Program-made: the position numbers and the translations under genes
Shown here: positions 48,623 through 58,981 of the stretch, piece after piece
How positions within the stretch are numbered: position 1 is the first letter of the stretch
How the letters are laid out: every line of letters begins with the position of its first letter
Assembly (NCBI RefSeq): GCF_002104455.1
Contig: NZ_NBOC01000016.1
Location: 1-64,000, forward strand
Direction: 5' to 3'
Length of the DNA: 64,000 bases
Source: Colwellia chukchiensis
GTDB taxonomy: Bacteria; Pseudomonadota; Gammaproteobacteria; Enterobacterales; Alteromonadaceae
The notes under the pieces: generated by a model
Seen by the model: only the letters and a program-made list of their open reading frames with translations
Told to the model about the DNA's origin: nothing
Databases searched by the model: none

Positions 48623-49080
48623 AAATACACTTCTCATATTTGTGTGAAAGATATAGCGTTGGGGACACAAACGTCTGCCATGAATATTTACAACTTAAGC
48701 CGTTGGCATTGAATCATCCGTCACAACTATCTGAAATCCTTAGTACATCTTCAATCTCGACACCAAGGTGTTCAATCGTGCTTTCGAGCTTAGCATGACA
48801 TTTTACAATACAGAACGTTTGCATACATATTTGAGGTATCCAAGCCCAAATATGTATGAATTAAAAATGAAGATATTGAGAAAAGTGGCTTAGCTGGGTT
48901 GGTCGATTTTGGTTGGCCACGTCAGTTCCTCGCTCATAGCTATCTGTCCGATGTCCAACTCTATTTATCGAAACTACTACAAACACATTTTTGCAAATTT
49001 GTCGCAGTTACATAAATGCATATTGATTATTTTTTCTGCTCCATTAGTCCTGCAAAACGGGGCTAACGGAGCAATTTATT
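48623..49080. other. Gene-free spacer at the traN side of the hotspot
   Basis: About 450 bases with no convincing ORF; a plus-strand frame at 48909-49217 runs into traN antisense and is rejected. The promoter of the SIR2-HerA pair should lie at its left part on the minus strand. AGCATGACATTTTACAATAC near 48791 is a possible weak element. Confidence 0.45.
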
Positions 49081-52000
49081 CTAATTGTTCCCCGAGACTT
49101 CTTCCGTTGCCTCCTGGCGAAGTTTCTGGGCATCCATTCCGTTTAGCCGTTCAATGGCTCTATCTGCGGCACTCTGACGATTTCCATCAACGTTTAGCGT
49201 ACTTCCTGAGCCTGTGAGTCGTTCCAGATCCAGTGACGGTACTTCGGGTAGGTTGCCTGTTATCGACAAGATACCTATCCATTCATCGAGATTGACTTGG
49301 CTCCAATCTACCTGGTTTAACTGACTCGCGGTCAAACCTTCACAGTTTGGTGACTTGGCACTGCCCCAACCAAGGCCCAATTGAGGGCGTACTTGTTCTT
49401 GAATGATCCGTGAAAGTGGCGAAGTAAAACAGCAATATGACTGCCGTTTTTCAACACAGGCACCTAAGAACTTAGACTTGCAGTAAGAGCCTACATAGTG
49501 GCAACTCTTCAATACCCGCTTGGCGTTCATTTCAAACTCGCTCTGCTCACATTTCCAGATAAGCTGAATGAGGATCATAGTGACTGAATAAATCATGTAG
49601 GCCGTCATAACCGTACTCAGAACCGCGCCCGCAGCGCCCCCCAGGGCAAAGTTACCACCCGAAACGACACCATCGGCTCCAACCGCACCACCAACGTTAC
49701 TAAACAGTGCCGATTGCGCCCCCGAACCAAACGTAGAGCCTACCCACTCAGCCGTTTTGTTGGTCAACACCTGCATAAAGCCAGTCGCAGCTTGCTCCGC
49801 TCCCGCGCCAGCAGCCGTTGATGGCCCAGCCCCCATGAGAGAGTCCCATGCAGACACAAAAGGCTCTTTAACCGCACTCCAGGTACTGGTGATTGGTTCC
49901 CTGAGCGTATTCCACGAACCATAGATTGCCGAAGACGGATTCATGGCCATGACTGCCGTATCAAGCTTGTTGACCGCAACTATCATCGTGATGTAATCCG
50001 ATAGCGACACGCCACTTGGCTTTTCACAGCAATCCACTATGCCGCCAACGGCTTTTTTGCACTGGCCAGCATTACCTTTAAAGACCGTACACTCGACGTT
50101 ATCTTGGCCATCAGCTCCTGTGCATGACATATCATTGGTCATAAACTGCGCCGCATTAAGCATCGCAGCGGCCTCTGCAAAGTTAGCCTGCTTGATTGAC
50201 TCTGGCTCTAAACAATCTGTGCCCATACAGCGAACTGGCCCCTCACAGTTGTATTGAGTTTCCATTCGAGCGTTTTGCACTTCAACGCTTTGTCCGCAGT
50301 CATACACCAAACTTTGGATATAACAGAAGCCTTCATGACCAGCCCCGCCCTCAGTACATTCGGTTCTGACGTACTGGCAGGCCGGATTTTGCTCTAGCGC
50401 GGCACACGTATTGGTGGTCGTGTTTTGTCCGTTATTGACGATGGTTTGTGTATTACCATTGGCATCTACCCAGCTATCTGAGCTGCCCATGTTGAACTCT
50501 GGGTGAGCAGTCGAGGCATTATAGGTCGCTTTTGCCCTCCAGCATGAGAGCCCCAGTCCATCAGAGCTGCCACGACTGGTTAAATGAGCAGGAGACGAAA
50601 CAACAGCCGGATAAAGACTTCCAAGCTTCGCCAACTCGCTACTACCAACCGTTAACCCGTCGATTCGTTTTGTGCCCGTATCCAAACACTGCCACTGCAC
50701 CGCAGTAAACTGATCCGTTTGCATCAAGCATTGGTCTATGCCCGGATCACTTGATTGATGAACAACGTCTTGCTCTAAGTACTTGCCGGAGAAGGTCAAG
50801 GAAGCACTCAGTTTCGCAGGAGCCAAACACTTCTGAACTTCTCGGCTGCAAGTGTCGAAATCGACTTTGTTCCAGCCGGAATCGCATCTGGAACGAGTGA
50901 CCTCCTGGGGTTCATGCCACGAAATAATCGAACCATTGACGACTTTACACAATGAGCCAACCAAGGTTCCTTTTGGACAGGTCATTTCAGGGTATTTAAT
51001 GGACGGTTTCGTCTCAGTCACCGTCTCCTTATTGCCCGTCAATGAGAGTGTCGTTTTCCAGCCATTTGCCTTGGATGGCGACTCGGTGATTTTTATCTCA
51101 GTATTTTGATTATCAAAAATCCTCAGCGTAGCGTTTCCAGTTTGCATAGTACTGCTGTGCTGTGGAACAAAACTGAGCGTTTCGGAGCTAAAGCAACCAC
51201 GCTCAATGGACCAGCTTTGTTGATGGGTTTCAGCGGATACACGTCGCTCTAACTGACACTGAGTAAGCGTGCTGATCTTCTCGCACACCTGGTAATCGGG
51301 TACATGCTTGGTTTCAGTAAATGGCGTGATCGTCTGAGTAGGCTCACAGGCTTCAAAACTACTCGGCATAAGATTGGATACCACACACTTTGGATCGCTG
51401 GTTTGCAATCCACAGTCATAGGTATCGGTAAAACGAGTGCATTCACCTTTATCATTGGTCTCGGCACATTCTGACGACATGAATCCACAGGAAGGATTCG
51501 CTTCAAGCACTTGGCAGGCCTGATTTTCAATCCCTTTATAGCTTTCATCATCCACACTCACTTGCACACGACGACACAAAGGCGATATGCCAGCCACTGG
51601 GCTTGGGGCAAAATAGGACTCACAAACTGAAACACCATTGACCACCGTACATCCGTTGGTTGAAGAAGGCTGATCCGTGCATTGAATGCTGTAGTCTGAA
51701 AACTTCGTCGGGATATCCGCTGCTTGTTCGATACAGGATTGTGGCGACCAACTATCATTCATCACCACCTTGGTTGGATCAAAGCGCACCTTGATGCGTG
51801 CATACCCCTCACCACTACCCGTAACCGATACGCGAATTTTTACCGGCACTTCTAAACCGGGTTCTACCGCTTTTAGCCTGGCAGTGAGATCGGTATTTGG
51901 ATTGCGCTCCCAACTGGTACTGAGCTCGCAGCGACCTGACGTTTCTGGTGGAAAGTTATTGTTCGGCCCAGACCAGACTTTCTGATCGCCAAGCCAAACT

Positions 52001-52773
52001 TGCATGTAGTCATCCCATTTAGCGTACTCAAGAACGGCTGAGGTAATCGCATCGGGGTTCACGACTTTGAGTGTGATGGCCTGTTCAAACACTTTACAAC
52101 GGCCACTCCAGTAGTTGTCGCCAATTCGTCCAATCCAAACTTCAAGACACCCCTCACCACAAGAGCGAAGGTTCATCGGTCCAGAAACATGCTCAATAAT
52201 GCCTGCCGTGTAATCGTGAGTAATAGTGCAGCTGTTAACCGCTGTATTGAGCCTGTCACATTGCTGGTAATTTGGGCTGCCTTCACCTTGAGACTCACAG
52301 CCGGGGAAGCTTTGGGTTAATAGATTGGGGTCAGTTTGAACCGCATCAGTTAATGCCCAAAGCGGATCATTGACCATATCTGGCCGAGACCTGTCTTTGA
52401 TTTGCTGTAGCGAACGAAATGCTTCACCCGTAGCGCCACTTTCGGATGCCATGCTCTCTTGGCGCTGTGTCCCCAATTGATTCATGCTGGCATCAGAGCC
52501 ATAAACGCCCGTTAAGACATCCAATGAGCCCTGATCCATACCAGGGAAAAGCTCTTGCAAGTTAATGGACTCATTACCACTGCCATTCGGCACCGACAAT
52601 GTATTGCCATTGAGTGCGGGCATCGTCCAGTTTTGCAGCAATTGCTTACCTTCTTGTTGTCCGCTTAGGCCGGATTGGCGCTGCACATCAGCGGCCACAC
52701 CATGTAAGGGCAGGCACGCCATAGTGATTGATAAAATACCCGCTAAAACTCGGGTAAAAAGTGTTGGTTTCAT
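49081..52773 (-). CDS. traN: TraN, outer-membrane mating-pair adhesin
   Basis: TraN is the outer-membrane receptor-binding protein of F-type mating systems. The 1230-residue protein has a signal peptide (MKPTLFTRVLAGILSITMAC) and a very high number of paired Cys across the body, e.g. SFPGCESQ, CDRLNTAVNSC and CSQHME-like clusters, plus the C-terminal KCEQSEFEMNAKR, CVEKRQSYCCF segment shared by TraN proteins. A Gly/Ala-rich hydrophobic stretch lies near residues 1000-1090. It follows traU by three bases. Confidence 0.95.
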   Translation of the reverse strand: MKPTLFTRVLAGILSITMACLPLHGVAADVQRQSGLSGQQEGKQLLQNWTMPALNGNTLSVPNGSGNESINLQELFPGMDQGSLDVLTGVYGSDASMNQLGTQRQESMASESGATGEAFRSLQQIKDRSRPDMVNDPLWALTDAVQTDPNLLTQSFPGCESQGEGSPNYQQCDRLNTAVNSCTITHDYTAGIIEHVSGPMNLRSCGEGCLEVWIGRIGDNYWSGRCKVFEQAITLKVVNPDAITSAVLEYAKWDDYMQVWLGDQKVWSGPNNNFPPETSGRCELSTSWERNPNTDLTARLKAVEPGLEVPVKIRVSVTGSGEGYARIKVRFDPTKVVMNDSWSPQSCIEQAADIPTKFSDYSIQCTDQPSSTNGCTVVNGVSVCESYFAPSPVAGISPLCRRVQVSVDDESYKGIENQACQVLEANPSCGFMSSECAETNDKGECTRFTDTYDCGLQTSDPKCVVSNLMPSSFEACEPTQTITPFTETKHVPDYQVCEKISTLTQCQLERRVSAETHQQSWSIERGCFSSETLSFVPQHSSTMQTGNATLRIFDNQNTEIKITESPSKANGWKTTLSLTGNKETVTETKPSIKYPEMTCPKGTLVGSLCKVVNGSIISWHEPQEVTRSRCDSGWNKVDFDTCSREVQKCLAPAKLSASLTFSGKYLEQDVVHQSSDPGIDQCLMQTDQFTAVQWQCLDTGTKRIDGLTVGSSELAKLGSLYPAVVSSPAHLTSRGSSDGLGLSCWRAKATYNASTAHPEFNMGSSDSWVDANGNTQTIVNNGQNTTTNTCAALEQNPACQYVRTECTEGGAGHEGFCYIQSLVYDCGQSVEVQNARMETQYNCEGPVRCMGTDCLEPESIKQANFAEAAAMLNAAQFMTNDMSCTGADGQDNVECTVFKGNAGQCKKAVGGIVDCCEKPSGVSLSDYITMIVAVNKLDTAVMAMNPSSAIYGSWNTLREPITSTWSAVKEPFVSAWDSLMGAGPSTAAGAGAEQAATGFMQVLTNKTAEWVGSTFGSGAQSALFSNVGGAVGADGVVSGGNFALGGAAGAVLSTVMTAYMIYSVTMILIQLIWKCEQSEFEMNAKRVLKSCHYVGSYCKSKFLGACVEKRQSYCCFTSPLSRIIQEQVRPQLGLGWGSAKSPNCEGLTASQLNQVDWSQVNLDEWIGILSITGNLPEVPSLDLERLTGSGSTLNVDGNRQSAADRAIERLNGMDAQKLRQEATEEVSGNN

Positions 52774-52775
52774 GG

Positions 52776-53804
52776 TTAACCTCCCGAGTTACAGCAGTCT
52801 TGCCAGCGCCACAAAATGTAGAGCGCATCTTCACCGGCACCGGGGATCGTTCGCCACTCTCCCCATTTCATGGTGCTTTCACCGATGACATGCGCACTTT
52901 CAGTTTCCGGTACAGGGAAGAACATACTCATCTTGTATTGGGATTTCGGCAGCATGGGTTCGATAACAGGTCGGCATAGCGCACTGTTCCCCATTGTTCG
53001 CCTAGCAAGACCACGCCTGTGTTGAGCCGCGATTGCACGCGCCGCTAAATGGCTGGTGTTTTCTGCTAATGAGCCAAAGGCTAAGGTGTGGCCAGATAAC
53101 GGGTAGAGATGGCCCCAACTGCCAGCACACCAAAACAACTGATCGATGGGTTTACCAAGCGTTGATGAAGCAGCGTCAGCGGTACAAGCCGAAATAGCCA
53201 ATGGATTAGCAACAGCAGCCGCTTCAGGCTGAGTAAAAAAGGCCAGTTCATCGTTAAGCCATGTTGGGTCCAATTCCGACAAATACATCAAGTCAAAGTC
53301 CATGTAACCATCGGCATTGCAATTGCCATCCATGAACAAATCAAGCATGACCAAAAGCGGAAAGGCGTAATAATGGTAATGGTAGAACGCAAGATCGCCG
53401 GTATCGTATTCACCTTCACCATGACCACCTTGCAGTCGTCTATCACCTAACGGTAAACGGATCCCTCCCATGGAAGGCGAACAACCCGGCGTTCTGACCA
53501 ATTCAATCAGACGCGCTGGCTCCCACATGCTGGTAACAATACCTGGCCTTGGCACGCCTAAGTTGTCTTCACACAAGCAAAATGACTTGTTTGATGCGCC
53601 GCTTGGGACATTGCCAGAGCCAAGAGGAAGCCCTGCAACCCGGATAGGAAAAATGCATGACCAGCAAACATCCGTCAGCAACTTGCCAGACAATAAACCC
53701 GCGTCTGGGCAGGTCAGTTCGGCTTTTGCAGGAATAGATGCGCCCAGGACAAGCATGACAACGAGAGTCCGCATCAGACGATACGTATTATTGAGCTTTT
53801 GCAT
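52776..53804 (-). CDS. traU: TraU, pilus assembly protein
   Basis: The ATG at 53804 (MQKLNN) has AAAGGAG eight bases upstream and overlaps the previous gene's end. About 342 residues, with a signal peptide (LVVMLVLGASIPAKA) and ten or so Cys (LTCPDAG, DVCWSCIFP, SFCLCEDN, WRWQDCC). TraU acts in DNA transfer and mating-channel assembly in F-like systems. Cysteine spacing matches the family. Confidence 0.94.
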   Translation of the reverse strand: MQKLNNTYRLMRTLVVMLVLGASIPAKAELTCPDAGLLSGKLLTDVCWSCIFPIRVAGLPLGSGNVPSGASNKSFCLCEDNLGVPRPGIVTSMWEPARLIELVRTPGCSPSMGGIRLPLGDRRLQGGHGEGEYDTGDLAFYHYHYYAFPLLVMLDLFMDGNCNADGYMDFDLMYLSELDPTWLNDELAFFTQPEAAAVANPLAISACTADAASSTLGKPIDQLFWCAGSWGHLYPLSGHTLAFGSLAENTSHLAARAIAAQHRRGLARRTMGNSALCRPVIEPMLPKSQYKMSMFFPVPETESAHVIGESTMKWGEWRTIPGAGEDALYILWRWQDCCNSGG

Positions 53805-54912
53805 GAACAAGCTCCTTTGCTGGAATTTCTTCTATTTCAAACGCGAGCCCCTTTGCTTGAACAAACGACGGGGTGACTTGCAAATCAAAGCGCTGCTTTA
53901 GCGAGGCATTGAGAAGGTAAACCGGACTGTCCAATGTCTTTTCGAGCGCATTGAGGCTATTCCAACCTTGAGCACGGTCGAGCTGCGTGGTGATAAGCGT
54001 AATGCGGCGCAGTGTCCTATCTTGGCCCTCAAGCCAATGCGAAACTGCGTCCACTTCTTCAGCGTCCGACGCATTAAACACCACAAGCTGCTGAGTAAAT
54101 GGCAAGGCTTTGAGCGGGTTAATACGCGTTCCTGCTGGGATCAATGTTCGGCCATTGGCATCCAATAGTGGCCGCTTCATGACGATGGTTGGATCAACCA
54201 TTCTTATCCGATACTGCGTGGCTTTGGGTAAGTCAGTGAAAGTTTGGCGAGACCAGAAACGCTCAATGGCTTTTTTCTTTAACGCGCCCAGGTCAAGCGA
54301 CTGTAAACGCTGCATCGCCACTTGCATCAAATCCGGTTCTAAAATGGAATGAATCGGACCGCGTTGACCCAAAGATCCGGTATTGCCTGTTTCAATTTGA
54401 CGTTGCAACCAGTCCTTGCTGTAAACCCCTAGTGCACTTGCAGTCACCTTGTCATCTTCTATGCGGAAAATGGCAGGCACGCTAGTCACCCGCCAGTGCA
54501 CAAAGGCTTTCGGATCGATTCGAACCTGAGGAACAGGATCAAGTCCCGCCATCAGGGTATGCCAATCACGGATAGCCGCCCCCAAGGTCTTTCCTTCAGG
54601 AATTCCCCGAAACAACACAATAGCGCCGGTAGCACTGGCCTCTTTAAATAGCTGCATCAGTGAGGAATCCCCCAGTGAGGACGACGCAAATATCAACCAT
54701 TCATCGTTGTGTTTGAGCGACTTAGGTTGTTCAATCGGTGAAAAAGGCTCGATAAATTCAGATGAACCATCCACAGCACTTTGTAAAATGCTGCGGCTCA
54801 TTTCGACGATCTTTTTGTCCTCGTCAGACAACGGATAAGGCTCTTGTGCCCAGGACACTTGACTAAAAGCCAATGGCGCAACCAACAAAAATAAGAGGCA
54901 TAGTCTTCTCAT
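53788..54912 (-). CDS. traW: TraW/TrbC-type pilus assembly protein (fused form)
   Basis: The ATG at 54912 (MRRLCLLFL) has AGGAGG upstream and yields 374 residues with a signal peptide ending near SWA. The N-terminal half (WLIFASSSLGDSSLMQLFKEA, FVHWRVTSVPAIFRIED) is a TrbC-type thioredoxin-like domain. The C-terminal half (RIRMVDPTIVMKRPLLDANG, INPLKALPF) is TraW. F plasmids encode these as two proteins; SXT-type ICEs have one. It lies between trhF and traU. Confidence 0.9.
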   Translation of the reverse strand: MRRLCLLFLLVAPLAFSQVSWAQEPYPLSDEDKKIVEMSRSILQSAVDGSSEFIEPFSPIEQPKSLKHNDEWLIFASSSLGDSSLMQLFKEASATGAIVLFRGIPEGKTLGAAIRDWHTLMAGLDPVPQVRIDPKAFVHWRVTSVPAIFRIEDDKVTASALGVYSKDWLQRQIETGNTGSLGQRGPIHSILEPDLMQVAMQRLQSLDLGALKKKAIERFWSRQTFTDLPKATQYRIRMVDPTIVMKRPLLDANGRTLIPAGTRINPLKALPFTQQLVVFNASDAEEVDAVSHWLEGQDRTLRRITLITTQLDRAQGWNSLNALEKTLDSPVYLLNASLKQRFDLQVTPSFVQAKGLAFEIEEIPAKELVHAKAQ

Positions 54913-54922
54913 CTTCCACCTC

Positions 54923-55435
54923 CTACCAAAGCGGCCAAGCGCGACCAACAATCTGCTCGCGCTTAACGGCATTCCAATAGCGGGAGTCGAAACTCGTAGC
55001 AGCCTCGCCGGAAAACCAATATTCGTTTTCTTGCAGCGTCAATGAGCGGCTAAATTCTGTTTCAGCCACACCAAGACGCTGGGCTAATGCCATGCCGGTT
55101 GAGACTTCAGCACCGTTCACCAGCACATGCTCAGGCGTCACATTGACTTCATCCCCAGGCATCCCTGTTAGGCGTTTCAACATACGAGTACCGTCGTTAT
55201 ATAACGGAGCGAGTCCTTTTGAGTGGAAGGCATACAAACCATCCTTAACGGGCTCTTTATTCCATAGGTCAATCAGATACACCGTGGTATCAGGCAGGCA
55301 GCGCTCTTGCTGGGTATCAATCCCTATTCGGTAGCGCATCATGGCGTAGGTGCCTACCAAGGCCATGATTAACGCAAGAATGGTCAAACGGATGAGATAT
55401 GGCCGCCAAGGCATTCTTTTACGGAGTATCTGCAT
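54923..55435 (-). CDS. trhF: TrhF, S26-type signal peptidase of the conjugation system
   Basis: This 170-residue protein has one N-terminal membrane segment and a S26/TraF-type peptidase domain. The conserved base region is KRLTGMPGDEVNV, and ENEYWFSGE with SFDSRYW follows the signal-peptidase pattern. At the nucleophile position it reads QERCLPDTTVYL, with Cys where other S26 members have Ser. It would process pilin or other transfer proteins at the periplasmic face. The ribosome-binding site is a strong AAAGGAGG. Confidence 0.85.
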   Translation of the reverse strand: MQILRKRMPWRPYLIRLTILALIMALVGTYAMMRYRIGIDTQQERCLPDTTVYLIDLWNKEPVKDGLYAFHSKGLAPLYNDGTRMLKRLTGMPGDEVNVTPEHVLVNGAEVSTGMALAQRLGVAETEFSRSLTLQENEYWFSGEAATSFDSRYWNAVKREQIVGRAWPLW

Positions 55436-55766
55436 GAGACACCTCCTTTGATCCTACTGGCACGAATACAGAATCATCTGCACCCACCACCGCTTGGGCA
55501 TCCAGCACGATAAAACCGGCTGCTTTTAGCTTTTCAATTTGCTGATTGGTCTGAAGCAACCTGGATTCGATGTCTTGTTCGCTGGCATTGGGGCCAAGTG
55601 ACAACACCGCCTCCCCAAAATCCACGACAGCAATGGGCGTACTTAACGCCAACTGGCTGTGGATGGGGTCGAGTGTTTTCATTAAGAGCCAGCTGGTCAT
55701 TAAACCGCTACCAGCAATAGACAAAGTAATAGAAGCCATAAATGGCCAAAGCGTGGTCTTATTCAT
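55419..55766 (-). CDS. TrbI-like small membrane protein
   Basis: This 115-residue protein has an N-terminal membrane segment (TLWPFMASITLSIAGSGLMT) and a periplasmic alpha-helical part (EQDIESRLLQTNQQIEKLKA). Placement between traC and trhF/traW equals that of F TrbI, which affects pilus retraction. The stop overlaps trhF by 17 bases. Assignment rests on position, topology and length. Confidence 0.6.
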   Translation of the reverse strand: MNKTTLWPFMASITLSIAGSGLMTSWLLMKTLDPIHSQLALSTPIAVVDFGEAVLSLGPNASEQDIESRLLQTNQQIEKLKAAGFIVLDAQAVVGADDSVFVPVGSKEVSHADTP

Positions 55767-58158
55767 AGCCTCGCTCCTTTAACAACTGGGAGATGGCATC
55801 AGCAACAGAAAGGCCTTTGCGCGTTAACTGCTTAATCGCGTTTACATCTTCTGCACGGGAAGAGTACAACAGCTTGTGAAACGGATCGACGATGAGGCGG
55901 CCAATCCCGGTGCCCATCTCGGTAATAAAGAAAATTTCGGAATAGACACCCGTGACGGTATGAACGGTTTTCAGGTACTCATAACCGCCTTCACCGAGTG
56001 GCAAGCGGCCTTCTTTTTTGAGCGCGTTGATGGTTTCAGCTTTTTGGCCAAGCAGGTACATATTGGCCGAGTTTTCAGCGATGGCTTTACCTGTAGGGCT
56101 GTCATACAAATCGTTGACCGACTGCGTTACCGTTACAGCACTGCCGCCATATTTTCGAAATCGACGGTAACCGGTCTCGATGAACTTACCGACATCACCT
56201 TGAGTCAGCAGATCCCAGGCTTCGTCGATGAACACAATCTTGCGACGATCCCGCTCACCTAAATACATCTCTTGTTGGATTTGGTAGATAAGCTGAAGCA
56301 ACACCACTTGTTGTAGATGCTTACGCCCCTTTAGCTCTTCTAACTCCAGAACGGTGAAACGGTTTTTGAAGCGAATATTGTTGTGGCCATTAAAGAAGCG
56401 GCCATATTCGCCTTGTGTCGTAAACGGATAGAGCTGTTCACCCACGTCTTGCACACGACGGTCATCGTGATTTTTCAAAGCCTCTGCCACATCATCAACC
56501 AACATGGCACGACCTTTTTTCTCCCACAGTTCACGGGTCTGACGCTTTAGGTTGGCCATCTGAAAATCGGTTAATGACTGCGTAGGTGCGGCCATTGCGG
56601 CCAATAACCCAACTAGTACATCCGCTTCTTCGTCATAGTCCTCAACGATTTCAAACGGATTTAAGCAAATGCCACTGTCCCGCCCGAACTGTAAGAACTC
56701 ACCGTCATAGACTTCACACAGCTTTTCATAGGAGCGGCCAACATCAATCACCCAGCATTGCCCACCTTCAGATAAGTAGGAGGAGATGATTTCGTTCACC
56801 AGGAATGACTTGCCCGACCCAGATTGCGCCGCGATGCAACAGTTGTAATTACTGCCCGAGTCATAAAGAGACACACTCATGATCTGGCCATTACGGGAAA
56901 CAAAGTTAATCACTGGCGTGCCTGTACCTTTCCAATCCGCAAACAAAGGCAACAGAGGGATCACATGCCGTGTCGCCATGGTCTTGAATCGAAACAAGTC
57001 GTTCATCGCCTGGCGGTCAGCACCAAATGGCAAGGCATTCAGAAAAATGGGCAAACAGAAGTACTTGTCTTCCATCAGCTCAAATCCGAGTTCTTTGAAA
57101 TAAGTTCGAGCATTTGAAACAGAGCTGATGGACGCTTCTTCAGTTGGTGAAAACAGCGTTAAGGTCATGTTTGCCCGAATAGGACGATCACCTTCTTGCA
57201 AGGCTTCAAAAAGAACATCAAATCCCTTTTTCTTGGCTGCAAGCACCGGCACAAACTTGAGCATCGGGCCATAGGCCTGATTGACCGCCCATTGACGCTT
57301 CGTCTCTAAACGAGATCGCATCGCCTCAGCTGAAGGAAAGTGAATGGTGACATTCAGCAAAAAGCTTCCGCGTAAACCGCGACTGCCCGTCATCATATCG
57401 CCCGCAAAACTTGCGGCATGACCAAACCAGATCCGCTCAGGCAAGCGCTTAAACGATAAGGTTTTAACTCGGTAATCACCCAGCATCAGACCTTGGCTAT
57501 CCACCTTGATAGCCCGGTCATAATCCAACACTTGCTCTCGAAGTGGTTTATCTGCCTCACTTCGAATTGGAGATGGATTACGCCAAGAAGCATCTTTCCC
57601 CCAGTTAAGCTGCGCACTTAATGCCGCGAGCCAGTTCCGGTCAGTCATCTCAGTAACGCGAAAACCAACCGTTGTCAGCGCCTGCGAGAAAGAAGCCCGA
57701 AGCGCGGATGTTCGACTCAACTCACGCTCCGTCGGTATAGGACTTTCCAGAGGCAATTTGCAGGTGACGATCAGTTGAAAGTTGCGTACCTGAGTCTGGG
57801 TCGATTCTTCTATCGGTTGAACCGTGCCGCCATCGAGGAAATCCGCACGTTTGCGTATCGACGCCCTGAGCAATGGATCGGATTGACGATGCCGCAAGCC
57901 CATCATGAGCTGAAGGTCGGTTTGAATATCAGGCGAGGCGTACAGGCCAAATTGCAGCAAAGTGTCTTTTGGCCAGTCGTTGTTAAGTAGAACATTAACC
58001 CTGTCTGCAACAGACTCATCACCACCCGGCAATGGGTCACATAGAAAACCAAAGCCAACACTCTGGTCTTCCATGAAAAACAGTTGCTCATCGTCGGAAT
58101 AGGCCAATACTGGCAACAGCTCTGAAGCGCGTTGCCCTGAATACAGAGAGGCTTTCAT
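55759..58158 (-). CDS. traC: TraC, VirB4-family transfer ATPase
   Basis: The ATG at 58158 overlaps the dsbC stop (TAATG) and follows GGAGGGG. The 799-residue protein is the pilus-assembly ATPase: Walker A CCIAAQSGSGKSFLVNEI near residue 450, GQCWVIDVGRSYEKL, Walker B RRKIVFIDEAWDLL, VTVTQSVNDLY. It is associated with the inner membrane. The length is typical for F-type TraC. Confidence 0.95.
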   Translation of the reverse strand: MKASLYSGQRASELLPVLAYSDDEQLFFMEDQSVGFGFLCDPLPGGDESVADRVNVLLNNDWPKDTLLQFGLYASPDIQTDLQLMMGLRHRQSDPLLRASIRKRADFLDGGTVQPIEESTQTQVRNFQLIVTCKLPLESPIPTERELSRTSALRASFSQALTTVGFRVTEMTDRNWLAALSAQLNWGKDASWRNPSPIRSEADKPLREQVLDYDRAIKVDSQGLMLGDYRVKTLSFKRLPERIWFGHAASFAGDMMTGSRGLRGSFLLNVTIHFPSAEAMRSRLETKRQWAVNQAYGPMLKFVPVLAAKKKGFDVLFEALQEGDRPIRANMTLTLFSPTEEASISSVSNARTYFKELGFELMEDKYFCLPIFLNALPFGADRQAMNDLFRFKTMATRHVIPLLPLFADWKGTGTPVINFVSRNGQIMSVSLYDSGSNYNCCIAAQSGSGKSFLVNEIISSYLSEGGQCWVIDVGRSYEKLCEVYDGEFLQFGRDSGICLNPFEIVEDYDEEADVLVGLLAAMAAPTQSLTDFQMANLKRQTRELWEKKGRAMLVDDVAEALKNHDDRRVQDVGEQLYPFTTQGEYGRFFNGHNNIRFKNRFTVLELEELKGRKHLQQVVLLQLIYQIQQEMYLGERDRRKIVFIDEAWDLLTQGDVGKFIETGYRRFRKYGGSAVTVTQSVNDLYDSPTGKAIAENSANMYLLGQKAETINALKKEGRLPLGEGGYEYLKTVHTVTGVYSEIFFITEMGTGIGRLIVDPFHKLLYSSRAEDVNAIKQLTRKGLSVADAISQLLKERGYE

Positions 58159-58850
58159 TAACGCCCCTCCAACCAAGCAGAAAGATCATAAGGACGGCCT
58201 CGGCTGATGCGACCATCATTGGCGACGATGAAAGGTACACCTTGAATGCCCAGAATTTGAGCCGTCACCAAGGTACGCTGCATTGGCTCCAAGTTGCAGG
58301 CATCATCCTGTTCTAGGTTACCAATCCGGCCATTGAGCAATGCATCGGTGGCCGCTTTCTTATCACGCGCACAGCCAAGTTGGCGAACCTGACGCTCTGA
58401 ATCTGGACCAAGCACTGGCACAGGGAGTATTTGGAAGGTGTATTCTTTGGTTAACGGTAAGGCTTGCTTCAAAAGCTCATGGCAGTGCGGGCATCGTGGA
58501 TCAACAAAGACCACCACTTTCTTTTTGCCTTCGCCCAGCGTCAGTGGGTTCAAATCATCCATTTTTAAGCCAAGACGACTTAAGTCCAGCGTGTTTCCCG
58601 CTTCACGAATCTCTTCAAGGCTGGTAAGCGGCTTTTTCGACCAGGCATCATAGAGCGTGCCATCAATGACGAACCGGCCACTGTCTGACATGAAAACAAT
58701 ACGGCCATTGCTTTCGACCGCTTTCATACCCGTGACAGGTAAAGAAACCATGCCGTCAATTTTGCCAACGGGCGACACTTCAGACACAGGCTCAGCTTGA
58801 ACCAAAGGAGACAGCGCAAGCGCCAGAATGATTGGAGATAGTTTTCGCAT
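58158..58850 (-). CDS. dsbC: DsbC-like periplasmic disulfide isomerase
   Basis: This 230-residue protein has a signal peptide (cleavage after VQA), an N-terminal dimerisation domain with GRFVIDGTLYDAWSKK, and a thioredoxin domain with the CXXC motif FVDPRCPHCHELLK and cis-Pro loop VPFIVANDG. It should fold the Cys-rich TraN and TraU. First gene of the dsbC-traC-...-traN transcript, after a 130-base spacer. Confidence 0.93.
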   Translation of the reverse strand: MRKLSPIILALALSPLVQAEPVSEVSPVGKIDGMVSLPVTGMKAVESNGRIVFMSDSGRFVIDGTLYDAWSKKPLTSLEEIREAGNTLDLSRLGLKMDDLNPLTLGEGKKKVVVFVDPRCPHCHELLKQALPLTKEYTFQILPVPVLGPDSERQVRQLGCARDKKAATDALLNGRIGNLEQDDACNLEPMQRTLVTAQILGIQGVPFIVANDGRISRGRPYDLSAWLEGR

Positions 58851-58981
58851 GAGGAGTCCTCGTTAATGTAAATCGAGGCTCCAGTCTATGCAGTTGTCCT
58901 ATGTGGACTCGGTTAGATAGATTGAAGAAATCGCAATCTAACTAGTGGGCTTATAGCTCGTTGAGGTTTGTTATAAACGAA

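Noticed and set aside
48909-49217. Plus-strand frame in the traN-side spacer
   Set aside because: Its second half is antisense to the well-supported 3' end of traN and the peptide has no family features.
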